A stretch of DNA of 64,000 nt from Ruminococcus sp. (GCA_017529875.1 JAFXNC010000006.1:1-64000); one strand, 5' to 3'. Shown: positions 1 through 8,175, numbered from the stretch's first letter. Notes: generated by a model from the sequence alone, not told the origin. Translations and numbers: made by a program.

Positions 1-1
1 G

Positions 2-1468
2 CTCGAAGATGCGAAGACAGGAAAGATCAATCTGATAATCTGTAAAGACCTTTCTCGTTTCGGAAGGAATTACATTCAGGTCGGACAGTACACAGATTAC
101 ATTTTCCCGACCTACAATATCCGTTTTATTGCGCTTAATGACAATGTCGATACAGCTGCTAAAGATAGTTCAGCTCTGGACATGATGCCGATACTCAATT
201 TGTTCAACGAGTGGCATTGTGCCTCAACTTCAAAGAAGATCAAGGCGGTAATCGAGGCTAATGCCAAAGCCGGAAAGTACAGAACGACATTCGCACCATA
301 CGGATATGTAAAGGGCGATGATCCAAATCATCTGCCAGTTATTGATCCCGAAGCGGCACCGATAGTCAGGCGGATGTTTGAGATGAGAGCAAAAGGAATA
401 ACACCTCGGCATATCGCTGATGCTTTCAATGATGAGCAAATACCGCCTCCGTATGATCATCAGTATGCACTGCTGGGAAAGCCTGTTCCGAGAAAGACCA
501 CACATCTATGGGATGGAAATGCTGTCAGAAAAATGCTTCAGAATCAGATGTATCTCGGAGATCTGGTACAGCTTAAATCAACATCTGTTTCTTACAAAAA
601 TCACAAGCACATTAGCAAAGACAAGGAAGAATGGGTAATTATCCCGAACACTCATGAGCCTATCATATCCCGGGAGCTTTGGGATAAGGTTCGTGAGGTC
701 GAGGCATCGGTCAGTCAGGGGAAGAAGACATCTTCGGGCTTTCTTGCACCGCTGAGCGGTCTGATGTTCTGTGCAAACTGCGGACAGAAAATGCGGCTGA
801 TGTATAACAACACGACCAACGGTAGCAAGAAGAATCCCAGGAAATATGTAAGGCACAATTACAACTGCGGATATTATATGCGCTTCGGAAAGAGATTCTG
901 CAACAGCCACTACATCAAAATGAAAGACATCAACGCTTTGGTGCAGTCGGACATCAAAATGAGGGCAAAGCTGGTCATCGCCGATGAACAGGACGCGAGG
1001 GATTTCTTTCTCTCGCACAAGCAAAAGCACAGCAGTGAGCAGCTGTCGGCGGATTCAAAACATCTGGACGCAGCGAGGAAACGCCTTGCAGAGTTGGAGA
1101 AGCTGATACCCTCGATCTACGAGGACAAGCTCATCGGAAAGATTCCCGAAGAAGTCTGCGTGAAGCTTTTGGAGAAGTATCAGGCAGAGCAGAAGGAGCT
1201 GTCAGCTGAGGCAGAAAAGATCGAGATCAAGCTCTCCGCCGCACGGCAGGACAAGCAGGATGTGGAGGAATACATCCGCCGCTTAAAGAAATATGCCGAC
1301 GTTCCCGAGCTTACCCGTGAGATGTGTCTGGAGCTGATCGAATACATCACCGTTGACGAATATGCGGCTGACAGGCCGAGGGATATACATATTTATTACA
1401 AGCTGCTGGACAAGCCGCTGCCGAATAAGATGAGGCTGGAGATCAACAATGACGATGAAACCGCGTGA
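2..1468 (+). CDS. Large serine recombinase (5' end outside the window)
   Basis: The reading frame is open from base 2, so the gene begins before the window; about 488 residues are visible. The first visible part contains the end of the resolvase catalytic domain (KDLSRFGRNY followed by the alpha-E region), but the catalytic serine lies upstream and is not seen. A recombinase domain follows (roughly visible residues 75-240), then a zinc ribbon with CANCGQK and later Cys residues (about 255-305), and a charged coiled coil (about 340-430). This order is that of large serine integrases of phages and integrative elements, which cut and rejoin attachment sites without a tyrosine nucleophile. The stop codon sits in the loop of a 9-bp inverted repeat. 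Such integrases normally lie at the very end of their element, so an element end is expected just to the right. Confidence 0.93.
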   Translation, partial: LEDAKTGKINLIICKDLSRFGRNYIQVGQYTDYIFPTYNIRFIALNDNVDTAAKDSSALDMMPILNLFNEWHCASTSKKIKAVIEANAKAGKYRTTFAPYGYVKGDDPNHLPVIDPEAAPIVRRMFEMRAKGITPRHIADAFNDEQIPPPYDHQYALLGKPVPRKTTHLWDGNAVRKMLQNQMYLGDLVQLKSTSVSYKNHKHISKDKEEWVIIPNTHEPIISRELWDKVREVEASVSQGKKTSSGFLAPLSGLMFCANCGQKMRLMYNNTTNGSKKNPRKYVRHNYNCGYYMRFGKRFCNSHYIKMKDINALVQSDIKMRAKLVIADEQDARDFFLSHKQKHSSEQLSADSKHLDAARKRLAELEKLIPSIYEDKLIGKIPEEVCVKLLEKYQAEQKELSAEAEKIEIKLSAARQDKQDVEEYIRRLKKYADVPELTREMCLELIEYITVDEYAADRPRDIHIYYKLLDKPLPNKMRLEINNDDETA

Positions 1469-1480
1469 ATGCGCGGTTTC
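1457..1480 (+). other. Inverted repeat spanning the recombinase stop codon
   Basis: GAAACCGCG and CGCGGTTTC flank a 6-base loop that contains the TGA stop. There is no T-run after it, so it is a poor intrinsic terminator. It may stabilise the mRNA end or be part of an attachment site arm; the sequence alone does not decide. Confidence 0.5.
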
Positions 1481-1506
1481 GTGAAAAACCATTTGTGTGT
1501 CCTTAT

Positions 1507-1668
1507 GAGGTGTTGACTACAACGGACTATTACAGCCATATGTTCAAGGATGCTGACGATATCAACGCCGAGACGATTGCGGATATTGTTCTGCGCGGGG
1601 GCAAGAGCCAGAGCGTGACGGACATCGGCGGACGGGCTGATGAGGGTGAGGCTAAGGACTGCGGATGA
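1507..1668 (+). pseudogene. C-terminal relic of a tyrosine recombinase/integrase
   Basis: This short frame reads VLTTTDYYSHMFKDADD and continues for about 40 residues. Tyrosine integrases end with a motif of the type STTxxxYxHxF in which the last Tyr is the DNA-cleaving nucleophile, and the stretch here matches that tail. Everything that should precede it (core-binding domain, the Arg/His catalytic residues) is missing, and the frame is preceded directly by the end of the serine recombinase. The simplest reading is that a serine-integrase element interrupted or replaced a tyrosine integrase gene. A 67-codon frame starting at 1465 would be read by a gene caller, but its first 14 codons look unrelated to the family. 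Confidence 0.5.
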
Positions 1669-1677
1669 AACTACAAT

Positions 1678-1722
1678 AACAGCAAAACGAGCCCTGGTCT
1701 GAAATCAAGGCTCGTTGCTGTT
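1678..1722 (+). terminator. Long hairpin after the integrase relic
   Basis: AACAGCAA(AA)CGAGCC pairs with GGCTCGTTGCTGTT across a 15-base loop with a two-base bulge. It is followed by a moderately T-rich stretch. It fits a rightward transcription terminator for the recombinase or the relic gene. Confidence 0.6.
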
Positions 1723-1922
1723 TCATATATTGCTTTTGTGACGAGTTTTTACGAACAATGATTTGTCGAAATGCACAAAATCGGATGCGTTTGTTTTCGA
1801 TCTTGGTGGATATCATTGGCTTCTGGCGATAATTATGATATAATATAAAATAGATTTCAGTGTATCAACTAAAAGGCTGACATACATCACTTAATATAAA
1901 TAATACATAAGGGGGTACTAAT

Positions 1923-2477
1923 ATGATATGTAAAAACTGTGGTTCGATAATCAAGGATAACGTGAAAGAATGCCCTTATTGTTTGCAAAAATACAAGGTG
2001 AAGTCAAAAGGAAAAAGTATAAGTTCCTTAAGGATTATTGGCGGCCTTGGTGCAGGATTAATCGTTATAATTATTGTGGCTGCAATTGCTGTTGGCGGAA
2101 ACAACAAATCGGAAGTTAATAAATCCCCGGCTAATACACAAGAGAGTGTCTCTGAAACAACCTTAGCATCTGAAGCATCTTCCGAAACACCGTCAAGAAA
2201 TGTCGTAGTAAACGATGAAACGACTACAGCTAAGGCCACTACTGAAGAAAAGCCTACAACGACTTCTAAAGAAACAACAGCAACAAAAACGACTACACTT
2301 GAACCAATAAAGAATAGCGGTGGATTTATATTAAATACCAAAACTAAAAAAGTTCATATAAGTAGTTGTCGATATGTTTCAGATATTGATGAGGACAACA
2401 AAGAGCATTCTAATAAATCTATTGAAGAACTAAAAGCAGAAGGCTATTCTGCTTGTGGTAACTGCAAGCCTTGGTAA
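1923..2477 (+). CDS. Membrane protein with N-terminal zinc ribbon and C-terminal Ada-like Cys motif
   Basis: The 184-residue protein begins with a zinc ribbon (CKNCG and CPYC, residues 3-20), has one membrane segment at about 38-58, a linker rich in Thr, Ser and Glu (about 65-125), and a C-terminal domain of about 45 residues with the pattern H-x3-C ... GYSACGNCKPW. That last pattern is the metal-binding fold related to the N-terminal Ada domain and is often appended to secreted nucleases or surface proteins; its role there is unclear. The zinc ribbon should be cytoplasmic and the Cys-rich tail extracellular. A GGGGG-type ribosome site precedes ATG 1923. The gene is AT-rich compared with the rest of the window and follows recombinase genes, so it is probably mobile-element cargo. 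No specific function can be assigned. Confidence 0.8.
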   Translation: MICKNCGSIIKDNVKECPYCLQKYKVKSKGKSISSLRIIGGLGAGLIVIIIVAAIAVGGNNKSEVNKSPANTQESVSETTLASEASSETPSRNVVVNDETTTAKATTEEKPTTTSKETTATKTTTLEPIKNSGGFILNTKTKKVHISSCRYVSDIDEDNKEHSNKSIEELKAEGYSACGNCKPW

Positions 2478-2537
2478 AAACATAATTATGCATACATTGA
2501 TTGCTTGTTATTACTTTTATTTGTGAGGTGAAACGAT

Positions 2538-3878
2538 ATGGGATTTCGTTTCAGAAAAACAGTAAAAATATGCAAAGGGGTAAGAATCAACTTCTCAAAG
2601 TCCGGTGCAAGCCTATCGCTTGGCGGACGAGGCCATTCTGTAAATATTGGCAAAAGATCAAGAGTAACTATAGGTATTCCCGGAACAGGATTGTCGTATA
2701 GTTCAAGTTTGTCAGGTAATAACAAGTCGAATAGAAGTTCAAGTTCCAGATCACGTTCATCAAACAGCGGTTCCGGACGAACCTCAACCGTCATTTTGCC
2801 GAGTCAATTTAGTATTGTGATGAACAATGATGGAAAGATAGAAATAAGAGATAATAATGATAATATCATTACTGATCCTTCGGTTATCAGAAAGATCAAA
2901 TCATCAGATTCATATAAAAACATGGTGCAGAAACTTGAATTGCAAAGGCAAGAACGGCTTAACGAAATATATGACGAAGCAATAGCTGAAAATGATAAGT
3001 TTATAAAAATTAATAGGCAGTCTCCGCAAGTTGACTGGGAAGAACAGTATATTCATATACTGAATAATCTAAGACCTCAGGAGTATATTCGCAAAGAGTA
3101 TGATGTTCCGTGTCCTACTGAAGAAGAGATAAGAGAAAGACTTGAATCCGAAGCAATAGAAACTGTTAAAGGGAGCATTTTCCGAATAAAAAAACTTCGC
3201 AGAGAATATGTTGAGTCTAATCTTCAAGAAAGAACCAATGCAGAAATAGCAAAATGGACAGCAGATAAAGAGCAGTTTGATGCAGCTGAAGAAAGAACCA
3301 GTATTGCTGAGAATAAACGATATAATGAAGATTTCAAGGTCTATAAGCAATATGTCGAGGATCGAATCAACGGAGATGAGGAAGTAATCAACAGCGCAGT
3401 TGAATCGTGGATATCTTCCTGTGTACTACCTGTAGAAATAAATGTTGATTATGAGTGGTTTCAAGGGCAGCACCTAATGTATCTCGATGTTGATTTACCT
3501 GAAATTGAAGATATTCCTGAAAATGAAGTAGTAAAACAATCAAACGGCAATCTTAAAGAAAAGAAAAAAACTCAAGCCACCTTAAAACAAGAGTACGTGA
3601 ACTTAGTTTTTGGCCTTGCTGTATTTATCTCAGCTAATATATTCAATATTAGTCCTGCAATTTACTATATTACGATCTCAGGTTATACGCAGCGAAGAAA
3701 CAAAATCGGAGATATTAGTGATGAATATATATATTCCATAAAATTCATAAGAAGCGTTTTTGAGAAAACCAATCTGCAATATATTAATCCTAAAGACTTC
3801 TGTATGACCTTTGAAAACCGATGCAATATGACAACAACGATGTTAATGAAAAAAATCGTTCCATACGAAGTGGATTAA
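2538..3878 (+). CDS. DUF4236 domain protein
   Basis: The N-terminal 55 residues match the DUF4236 pattern: GFRFRK, then INFSKSGASLSLGGRG and VTIGIPGTGLSYSS. A Ser/Arg/Asn-rich linker follows (about 60-85), then a long charged, probably helical and coiled-coil region (about 100-250). The last 190 residues are not recognised; a hydrophobic stretch near 360-375 could be a membrane segment or buried core. The ribosome site GAGGTG lies 8-9 bases before the ATG. The function of the DUF4236 family is unknown. The gene lies 60 bp after the Ada-like membrane protein on the same strand and shares its low GC content, so the two may be cargo of one element. Confidence 0.8.
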   Translation: MGFRFRKTVKICKGVRINFSKSGASLSLGGRGHSVNIGKRSRVTIGIPGTGLSYSSSLSGNNKSNRSSSSRSRSSNSGSGRTSTVILPSQFSIVMNNDGKIEIRDNNDNIITDPSVIRKIKSSDSYKNMVQKLELQRQERLNEIYDEAIAENDKFIKINRQSPQVDWEEQYIHILNNLRPQEYIRKEYDVPCPTEEEIRERLESEAIETVKGSIFRIKKLRREYVESNLQERTNAEIAKWTADKEQFDAAEERTSIAENKRYNEDFKVYKQYVEDRINGDEEVINSAVESWISSCVLPVEINVDYEWFQGQHLMYLDVDLPEIEDIPENEVVKQSNGNLKEKKKTQATLKQEYVNLVFGLAVFISANIFNISPAIYYITISGYTQRRNKIGDISDEYIYSIKFIRSVFEKTNLQYINPKDFCMTFENRCNMTTTMLMKKIVPYEVD

Positions 3879-3906
3879 TCCAATCTCTTAACACTTAAAA
3901 AGTTTT

Positions 3907-3947
3907 AAGACCAACACCGCCCCCGCCAGTGTTGGTCTTTATCTTTC
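3907..3947 (+). terminator. Intrinsic terminator after the DUF4236 gene
   Basis: AAGACCAACAC pairs perfectly with GTGTTGGTCTT over an 11-base loop and is followed by TATCTTTCC. A strong rightward terminator. Confidence 0.85.
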
Positions 3948-4149
3948 CGTATTTATCGTGACCTATCGCAGTCTCAAGCAGTTTTATGCAAGATTTCTAA
4001 AAGTATATGAACCCCGCACCTGCGCCTTATGCACGGAACCCAAAATATAAACAGTGCCCAAATAGTACCTTATAAGGCATTTGGGTACGCTTTTATTGTA
4101 TAAAAAATCAGACAGTTCGGCTTATCACAATGTTCAGCCCCGCCGTCAA
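3948..4149. other. Gene-free spacer with one long imperfect palindrome
   Basis: No protein gene or RNA gene was recognised here. CCCAAAT (4058) and ATTTGGG (4079) flank the inner palindrome CCTTATAAGG (4068-4077), making a long cruciform-like element followed on the plus side by CTTTTATTG. It may be a terminator or a protein site marking the right side of the accessory region. Between this and tRNA-Arg only the tRNA terminator is seen. Confidence 0.4.
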
Positions 4150-4186
4150 ACAAATAAACCGCCTTCTGCACATTTGCAAAAGGCGG
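4150..4186 (-). terminator. Terminator of tRNA-Arg
   Basis: Read leftward, CCGCCTT and AAGGCGG form a 7-bp stem followed by TTTATTTGTTTG. A second perfect hairpin, GGTGCAC/GTGCACC (4195-4211), lies directly after the tRNA 3' end. Confidence 0.7.
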
Positions 4187-4211
4187 CATTCGGTGGTGCA
4201 CCGCGTGCACC

Positions 4212-4288
4212 TGGCGCGCTGCAAGGGACTCGAACCCCTGACCTACTGGTTCGTAGCCAGTCACTCTATCCAGCTGAGCTAGCAGCGC
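4212..4288 (-). tRNA. tRNA-Arg(ACG)
   Basis: On the minus strand the acceptor arms GCGCTGC and GCAGCGC pair fully. The D arm, the anticodon arm ACTGG-CTACGAA-CCAGT with anticodon ACG, and a T arm with TTCGAGT are all present, and CCA is encoded. The length is 77 nt. ACG (modified to ICG) reads the CGU, CGC and CGA arginine codons. Its position next to recombinase-bearing accessory DNA is typical, since tRNA genes are common integration landmarks, but no duplicated tRNA 3' end was found in the window. Confidence 0.97.
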
Positions 4289-4304
4289 TTTTCATAGCTT
4301 AATA

Positions 4305-4333
4305 ATTATAGCATATCCTAAACCCTTTGTCAA
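4305..4333 (-). promoter_or_regulatory. Promoter of tRNA-Arg
   Basis: On the minus strand TTGACA (4328-4333), a 17-base spacer and TATAAT (4305-4310) give a perfect vegetative promoter about 17 bp before the tRNA 5' end. Confidence 0.9.
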
Positions 4334-4440
4334 GTAAATCTGCACTGTTTTCATGATTTATTCACAAATCTGCTTGGCTTCTGCTGAGTATCAAGTCTGC
4401 GCTGACTGTTTCTACTGCTCCAAGGGGCGCAATAACACGC

Positions 4441-4480
4441 AACAGCACCGGCATCGCGGGACGCCGGTGCTGTTTGTTTC
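4441..4480. terminator. Hairpin downstream of the GH31 gene
   Basis: AACAGCACCGGC pairs with GCCGGTGCTGTT (12 bp). The T-rich tail is better on the plus strand (TGTTTGTTTC), but it lies 35 bp beyond the GH31 stop and probably ends that leftward transcript. Confidence 0.65.
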
Positions 4481-4508
4481 AATACTGTTGTAAGGGCAGG
4501 GAAGTCGC

Positions 4509-6851
4509 TCAGAGTTCGATCGTCACCTTGCCTGCGCCTGCTGCCTTGACGTCTGCGGCCTTGTCGGTGCCGGAAACTTCAATGCGGAAGGACGCTGCGG
4601 TCTCGGTGTATTCGCACTCGATATTGCTGCCCTTTCTTGTGGCTTTAAGCTCGAATACCTTGTTGGCCTCGGTGTCGTAGATCGGGCAAACGGCAGTGGC
4701 ACCGTCGTCCAGCTCGTAGATCTTGAATGTGGTGTTGTCCAGATAATTGTACTCGAAATCACGCTTGAAATCGCCCCAGGCAATTATGCTGTTGGGTCTT
4801 GCAAGGGCGGGCATCTCGAAATAGTTGCACTTGTGTGTGTACCACTTGCCGCCTTCAAGCACCTTGCCGGTGATGATGTCGGTCCATTTTCCGGCGGGAA
4901 CATAGTACTGCGCGATGCCTTCCTCGTTGAGGATCGGCGCGGCAAGGATGTTGTCACCCAGCATATACTGTCTGTCCAGGGTCAGGCAGGCAGGGTCGTC
5001 GGCAAAGTCGATGACCATAGCCCTCATCATCGTAACGCCCACGGTGTGGGTCTTGACAGCCTGCGCCCACAGATAAGGCATAAGCTTGCCCTTGATGTTG
5101 GTGAAGAAACGCAGTACATCGCAGCTCTCTTCGTCGAACAGCCAGGGCACGCGGTAGCTCTGATTGCCGTGGAGACGGGAGTGGGTGGAGAACAGTCCGA
5201 AGGCCGCCCAGCGCTTGTAGATGTCAGGAGTAGCGGTGGCCTCGAAACCTGCCATGTCGTGGCTGGTGAAGCCGAAACCGGAGATGCAGAGGCTCAGACA
5301 GCCGCGGATGACCTCCGCCATAGAGTTGTATGTGCCGGAGCAGTCGCCGCCCCAGTGAACGGGGAGCTGCTGACCGCCTGCGGTGGCGGAGCGGGCGAAG
5401 AGACAAGCCTTGTTCTTGCCGTAGTAGCTTTCCAGCACGCCGAATACCGTCTTGTTGTAGAGCTGAGTGTAGTAGTTGTGCATCTTGATAGGATCGGAGC
5501 CGTCGAAGTAAACCACGTCTCTTGTGGGTATGCGCTCGCCGAAATCGGTCTTGAAGGTGTCAACGCCCATCTCGCAGAGTTTTTTCAGATATCCGGCGTA
5601 CCATTCGCAGGCCGCAGGATTGGTGAAGTCAACGATAGCCATGCCCGGCTGCCACTCGTCGCACTGGAATACCGAGCCGTCCTTGCGCTTGATGAAATAG
5701 CCGTGCTCCATGCCTTCGTCAAAGAGCCTCGACCGCTGACCTACATAGGGGTTGATCCATACGCAGGTGTGCAGACCCTTGTCCTCGTGGAGGCGCTTCA
5801 GCAGACCCTCGGGATCAGGGAACTGCTCGGTGTCCCACTCGAAGTTGCACCACTCCAGACCCTTCATCCAGAAGCAGTCGAAGTGGAATACCTGAAGCGG
5901 AATGTTGCGCTCAGCCATGCCGTCGATGAAGCCGGTGATCGTACCCTCGTCGTAGCTGGTGGTAAAGGAGGATGTCAGCCACAGACCGAAGGAGAATGCA
6001 GGAGGCAGCGCAGGCTTGCCGGTAAGGTCGGTGTAGCCTTTGAGCACCTCGGTCAGGTTCTCGCCGCCGAAAACGTAGTACTCCATATTCTCGCCGGGGA
6101 GGGTGAAGCTTACCTTAGAAACGGTATCGGAGCAGACCTCGAAGCTGACCTTGTCAGTGCTGTTGACGAAGATGCCGTAGCCTCTTGAAGATACATAGAA
6201 AGGTATGCTCTTGTAGCTCTGGTCGGAGCAGGTGCCGCCGTCGGCGTTCCAGATCTCCACGTTCTGACCGTTCTTGGTGAAGGTGGTGAACTTCTCTCCG
6301 AAACCGTAGAAATACTCGCCCACGGTGGTGTCAAGCTGCTCGCGGATGTAGGTGCGGTTCTCGTCGGCAGGGTAGCTCCAGAAGGTGTCGTCAGCCTGTA
6401 CAGCCAGCCTTGCCTGCTGCTTGAACGCGCTTTCCTTGATGACGCCGGTGGAGCGCCAGCCGCCGCTGGTGAGCTTCCTGTCTTTATAATAGTATTCGAT
6501 GTTCCAGCTGTGCTTGGAGATGACCACCTTGGTGTCGCCGGTCTCGAGGATAGCCTCGTTGTCGGTCTCGGTGAGCTTGGGAGTGAAGCAGCCTTCGTTG
6601 AGTACGAAGTGGGGGCCGTGGTCGGCGTAGCCCTTGTGGTGGGTGATGTTTACTCTTATGCAGTTTTCCTGTGTGGAGGTGTAGGTGATCTCAAGGTTGG
6701 CGCTGCCCAGCAGCTTGTATCTCTCTTTCCCGAAGAAAGGAGTCGCCACCACAAGAAAGCCGTTCTCGATCTGCTTGATCTCAAACGCCTGCACCGCATA
6801 GTTTACCTCATAACCTCTCTGATTGAGCCAGAAACCGTCCGCAAATTTCAT
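4509..6851 (-). CDS. GH31 alpha-xylosidase / alpha-glucosidase (YicI-like)
   Basis: The 780-residue protein matches the YicI branch of glycoside hydrolase family 31, retaining enzymes that release alpha-xylose or alpha-glucose from the non-reducing end of oligosaccharides such as xyloglucan fragments or isoprimeverose. The N-terminal beta domain starts MKFADGFWLNQRG. The catalytic barrel carries KTDFGER with the nucleophile Asp at about 436, and HWGGDCSG with the acid/base Asp at about 503. There is no signal peptide, so it acts in the cytoplasm on imported sugars. A second ATG exists 6 bases upstream (6857), but GGAGG would be only 2 bases from it and is 8 bases from ATG 6851, so the inner start was chosen. 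Substrate choice between alpha-xyloside and alpha-glucoside cannot be read from sequence alone. The gene is monocistronic, with its own promoter and a palindrome upstream. Confidence 0.93.
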   Translation of the reverse strand: MKFADGFWLNQRGYEVNYAVQAFEIKQIENGFLVVATPFFGKERYKLLGSANLEITYTSTQENCIRVNITHHKGYADHGPHFVLNEGCFTPKLTETDNEAILETGDTKVVISKHSWNIEYYYKDRKLTSGGWRSTGVIKESAFKQQARLAVQADDTFWSYPADENRTYIREQLDTTVGEYFYGFGEKFTTFTKNGQNVEIWNADGGTCSDQSYKSIPFYVSSRGYGIFVNSTDKVSFEVCSDTVSKVSFTLPGENMEYYVFGGENLTEVLKGYTDLTGKPALPPAFSFGLWLTSSFTTSYDEGTITGFIDGMAERNIPLQVFHFDCFWMKGLEWCNFEWDTEQFPDPEGLLKRLHEDKGLHTCVWINPYVGQRSRLFDEGMEHGYFIKRKDGSVFQCDEWQPGMAIVDFTNPAACEWYAGYLKKLCEMGVDTFKTDFGERIPTRDVVYFDGSDPIKMHNYYTQLYNKTVFGVLESYYGKNKACLFARSATAGGQQLPVHWGGDCSGTYNSMAEVIRGCLSLCISGFGFTSHDMAGFEATATPDIYKRWAAFGLFSTHSRLHGNQSYRVPWLFDEESCDVLRFFTNIKGKLMPYLWAQAVKTHTVGVTMMRAMVIDFADDPACLTLDRQYMLGDNILAAPILNEEGIAQYYVPAGKWTDIITGKVLEGGKWYTHKCNYFEMPALARPNSIIAWGDFKRDFEYNYLDNTTFKIYELDDGATAVCPIYDTEANKVFELKATRKGSNIECEYTETAASFRIEVSGTDKAADVKAAGAGKVTIEL

Positions 6852-6942
6852 ACACATTACCTCCGAATATCAAAATATTAAATCAAACACTTGTTAAGCT
6901 TGCCTCTTTGATTCTATTGTAGCCTGTATCTTTGCAAATTGC

Positions 6943-6971
6943 AATATAAAATAAATAATATACGTTGTCAT
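6943..6971 (-). promoter_or_regulatory. Promoter of the GH31 gene
   Basis: On the minus strand ATGACA (6966-6971), a 17-base spacer and TATATT (6943-6948) form a good sigma-A promoter about 90 bp before the start codon. Confidence 0.6.
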
Positions 6972-6983
6972 TTTAACCGGTAA

Positions 6984-6999
6984 TACGAAAGCTTTCGTA
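6984..6999. promoter_or_regulatory. Perfect 16-bp palindrome upstream of the GH31 promoter
   Basis: TACGAAAGCTTTCGTA is a perfect palindrome 12 bp upstream of the -35 box of the GH31 gene. Its size and symmetry suit a dimeric sugar-responsive regulator such as a LacI/GalR family member; being upstream of -35 it could bind an activator. No cognate regulator gene is in the window. Confidence 0.5.
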
Positions 7000-7056
7000 A
7001 ATTAGTTATAAATGCATATCAATAAATGAACATCTGTGAAATCGTTTACAAACCTG

Positions 7057-7085
7057 ACCAAAAGATACGGGCTCAAAATGAGCCC
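7057..7085 (-). terminator. Terminator of nadA
   Basis: Read leftward, GGGCTCA-TTTT-loop-TGAGCCC (7069-7085) is followed by GTATCTTTTGG. It lies 14 bp after the nadA stop. Confidence 0.75.
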
Positions 7086-7098
7086 TATCACATGATCG

Positions 7099-8028
7099 TC
7101 AGCCGCCCAGCCTGAGCATCTCGTCGATGCATACCCTCGCCTTGGCGATAAGCTCGTCCGACATGAGTATCTCAAAGGCCTCTCCGTCACCGGCGGCGAT
7201 GGACCTGGCTGTGTTGTATACTTCTGAAAGGGTAGTCAGCTTCATGTTCGGACAGACGATCTTCTTGGACATGATGTAGAACCGCTTGTCCGGGCAGTCA
7301 TACTGCAAATGCTCCGCTATGCTGATCTCGGTGCCGATGATGAATTCCCTGGCCTCGGACTTTCTGGCAAAGTTGATGATCCCGGCGGTGGAGCCCACAT
7401 AGTCCGCCTGCTCCGATACCTCGGGACGGCACTCGGGATGAACCAGCACAAGCGCACCGGGGTGGAGAGCTTTTGCCTCCCGAACCTCGTCGCCGGTGAC
7501 AGCCGCATGAACAGGGCAGCCGCCGTTGAGCAGCATGATATCCTTATCCGGGCAGGCCTTCTGCACGAAAGCTCCCAGATTGCAGTCGGGGATGAACAGC
7601 AGCTTCTTATCCTCCATGGATGAAACGATCTTCACCGCCGAGGAGCTGGTAACGCACACGTCGCAGACAGTTTTCAGCGCAGCCGTAGTGTTGATGTAGG
7701 CAACGACCTTCCTGTCAGGCTCCCGGTTTTTGATCTCTGTTATCATCTCCGGATCCATCTGCTCCGCCATGGGGCAGCCCGCCAGGGGATTGGCAAGATA
7801 AACGTGCTTGTCCGGCGAGAGCATCTTGGCAGTCTCAGCCATGAAATGCACTCCGCAGAACAGGATATTCTTATTCGTGACCTTAGAGGCATCGACGGAG
7901 AGCTTGTAGCTGTCGCCGGTGAAGTCCGCCACCTCAAGTATCTCATGCCCCTGATAGCTGTGAGCAAGGATGCAGATATCGTTCTCTTTTTTGAGCCTGA
8001 TTATTTCGTCCTGGATATCTCTGATCAT
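7099..8028 (-). CDS. nadA: Quinolinate synthase A
   Basis: NadA condenses iminoaspartate with dihydroxyacetone phosphate to quinolinate, the pyridine precursor of NAD, using a [4Fe-4S] cluster. The 309-residue protein shows family motifs in order: AHSYQGHEI (about 22-30), GVHFMAETAK, NPLAGCPMA with the first cluster Cys, CVTSSSAV, VHPECRPEV with the second, GTEISIAEHL, and KIVCPNMK with the third. Length is normal for the short NadA class. GGAGG lies 8-9 bases before the ATG. The usual partners nadB and nadC are not adjacent; the gene stands alone between its own promoter and terminator, so the pathway must be completed elsewhere. Confidence 0.97.
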   Translation of the reverse strand: MIRDIQDEIIRLKKENDICILAHSYQGHEILEVADFTGDSYKLSVDASKVTNKNILFCGVHFMAETAKMLSPDKHVYLANPLAGCPMAEQMDPEMITEIKNREPDRKVVAYINTTAALKTVCDVCVTSSSAVKIVSSMEDKKLLFIPDCNLGAFVQKACPDKDIMLLNGGCPVHAAVTGDEVREAKALHPGALVLVHPECRPEVSEQADYVGSTAGIINFARKSEAREFIIGTEISIAEHLQYDCPDKRFYIMSKKIVCPNMKLTTLSEVYNTARSIAAGDGEAFEILMSDELIAKARVCIDEMLRLGG

Positions 8029-8059
8029 ATAGACCGCCTCCGAAGCAGATTATGACTAT

Positions 8060-8088
8060 ATTATACTATATACGAGCCTTTTTGTCAA
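8060..8088 (-). promoter_or_regulatory. Promoter of nadA
   Basis: On the minus strand TTGACA (8083-8088), a 17-base spacer and TATAAT (8060-8065) give a perfect consensus promoter about 30 bp before nadA. Confidence 0.88.
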
Positions 8089-8128
8089 TCAAAATCATAT
8101 TAAATTTGTTGGATATCCTCCTATCTGC

Positions 8129-8157
8129 TTGACATACCGCGGAAAATGAGTTATAAT
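8129..8157 (+). promoter_or_regulatory. Promoter of the cobalamin uptake operon
   Basis: TTGACA (8129-8134), a 17-base spacer and TATAAT (8152-8157) are a perfect match to the vegetative consensus. It drives the riboswitch leader, so control should lie at the RNA level and not at initiation. Confidence 0.92.
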
Positions 8158-8175
8158 GTACTTACAATCAAATAT

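Noticed and set aside
4081-4302. 73-codon frame on the plus strand
   Set aside because: It reads through the complement of tRNA-Arg and gives the familiar false peptide of such regions (QGTRTPDLLVRSQ).
4833-6188. 451-codon open frame on the plus strand
   Set aside because: It lies wholly opposite the GH31 gene, has no ribosome site and no recognisable motif; it is a frame shadow of a GC-rich gene.
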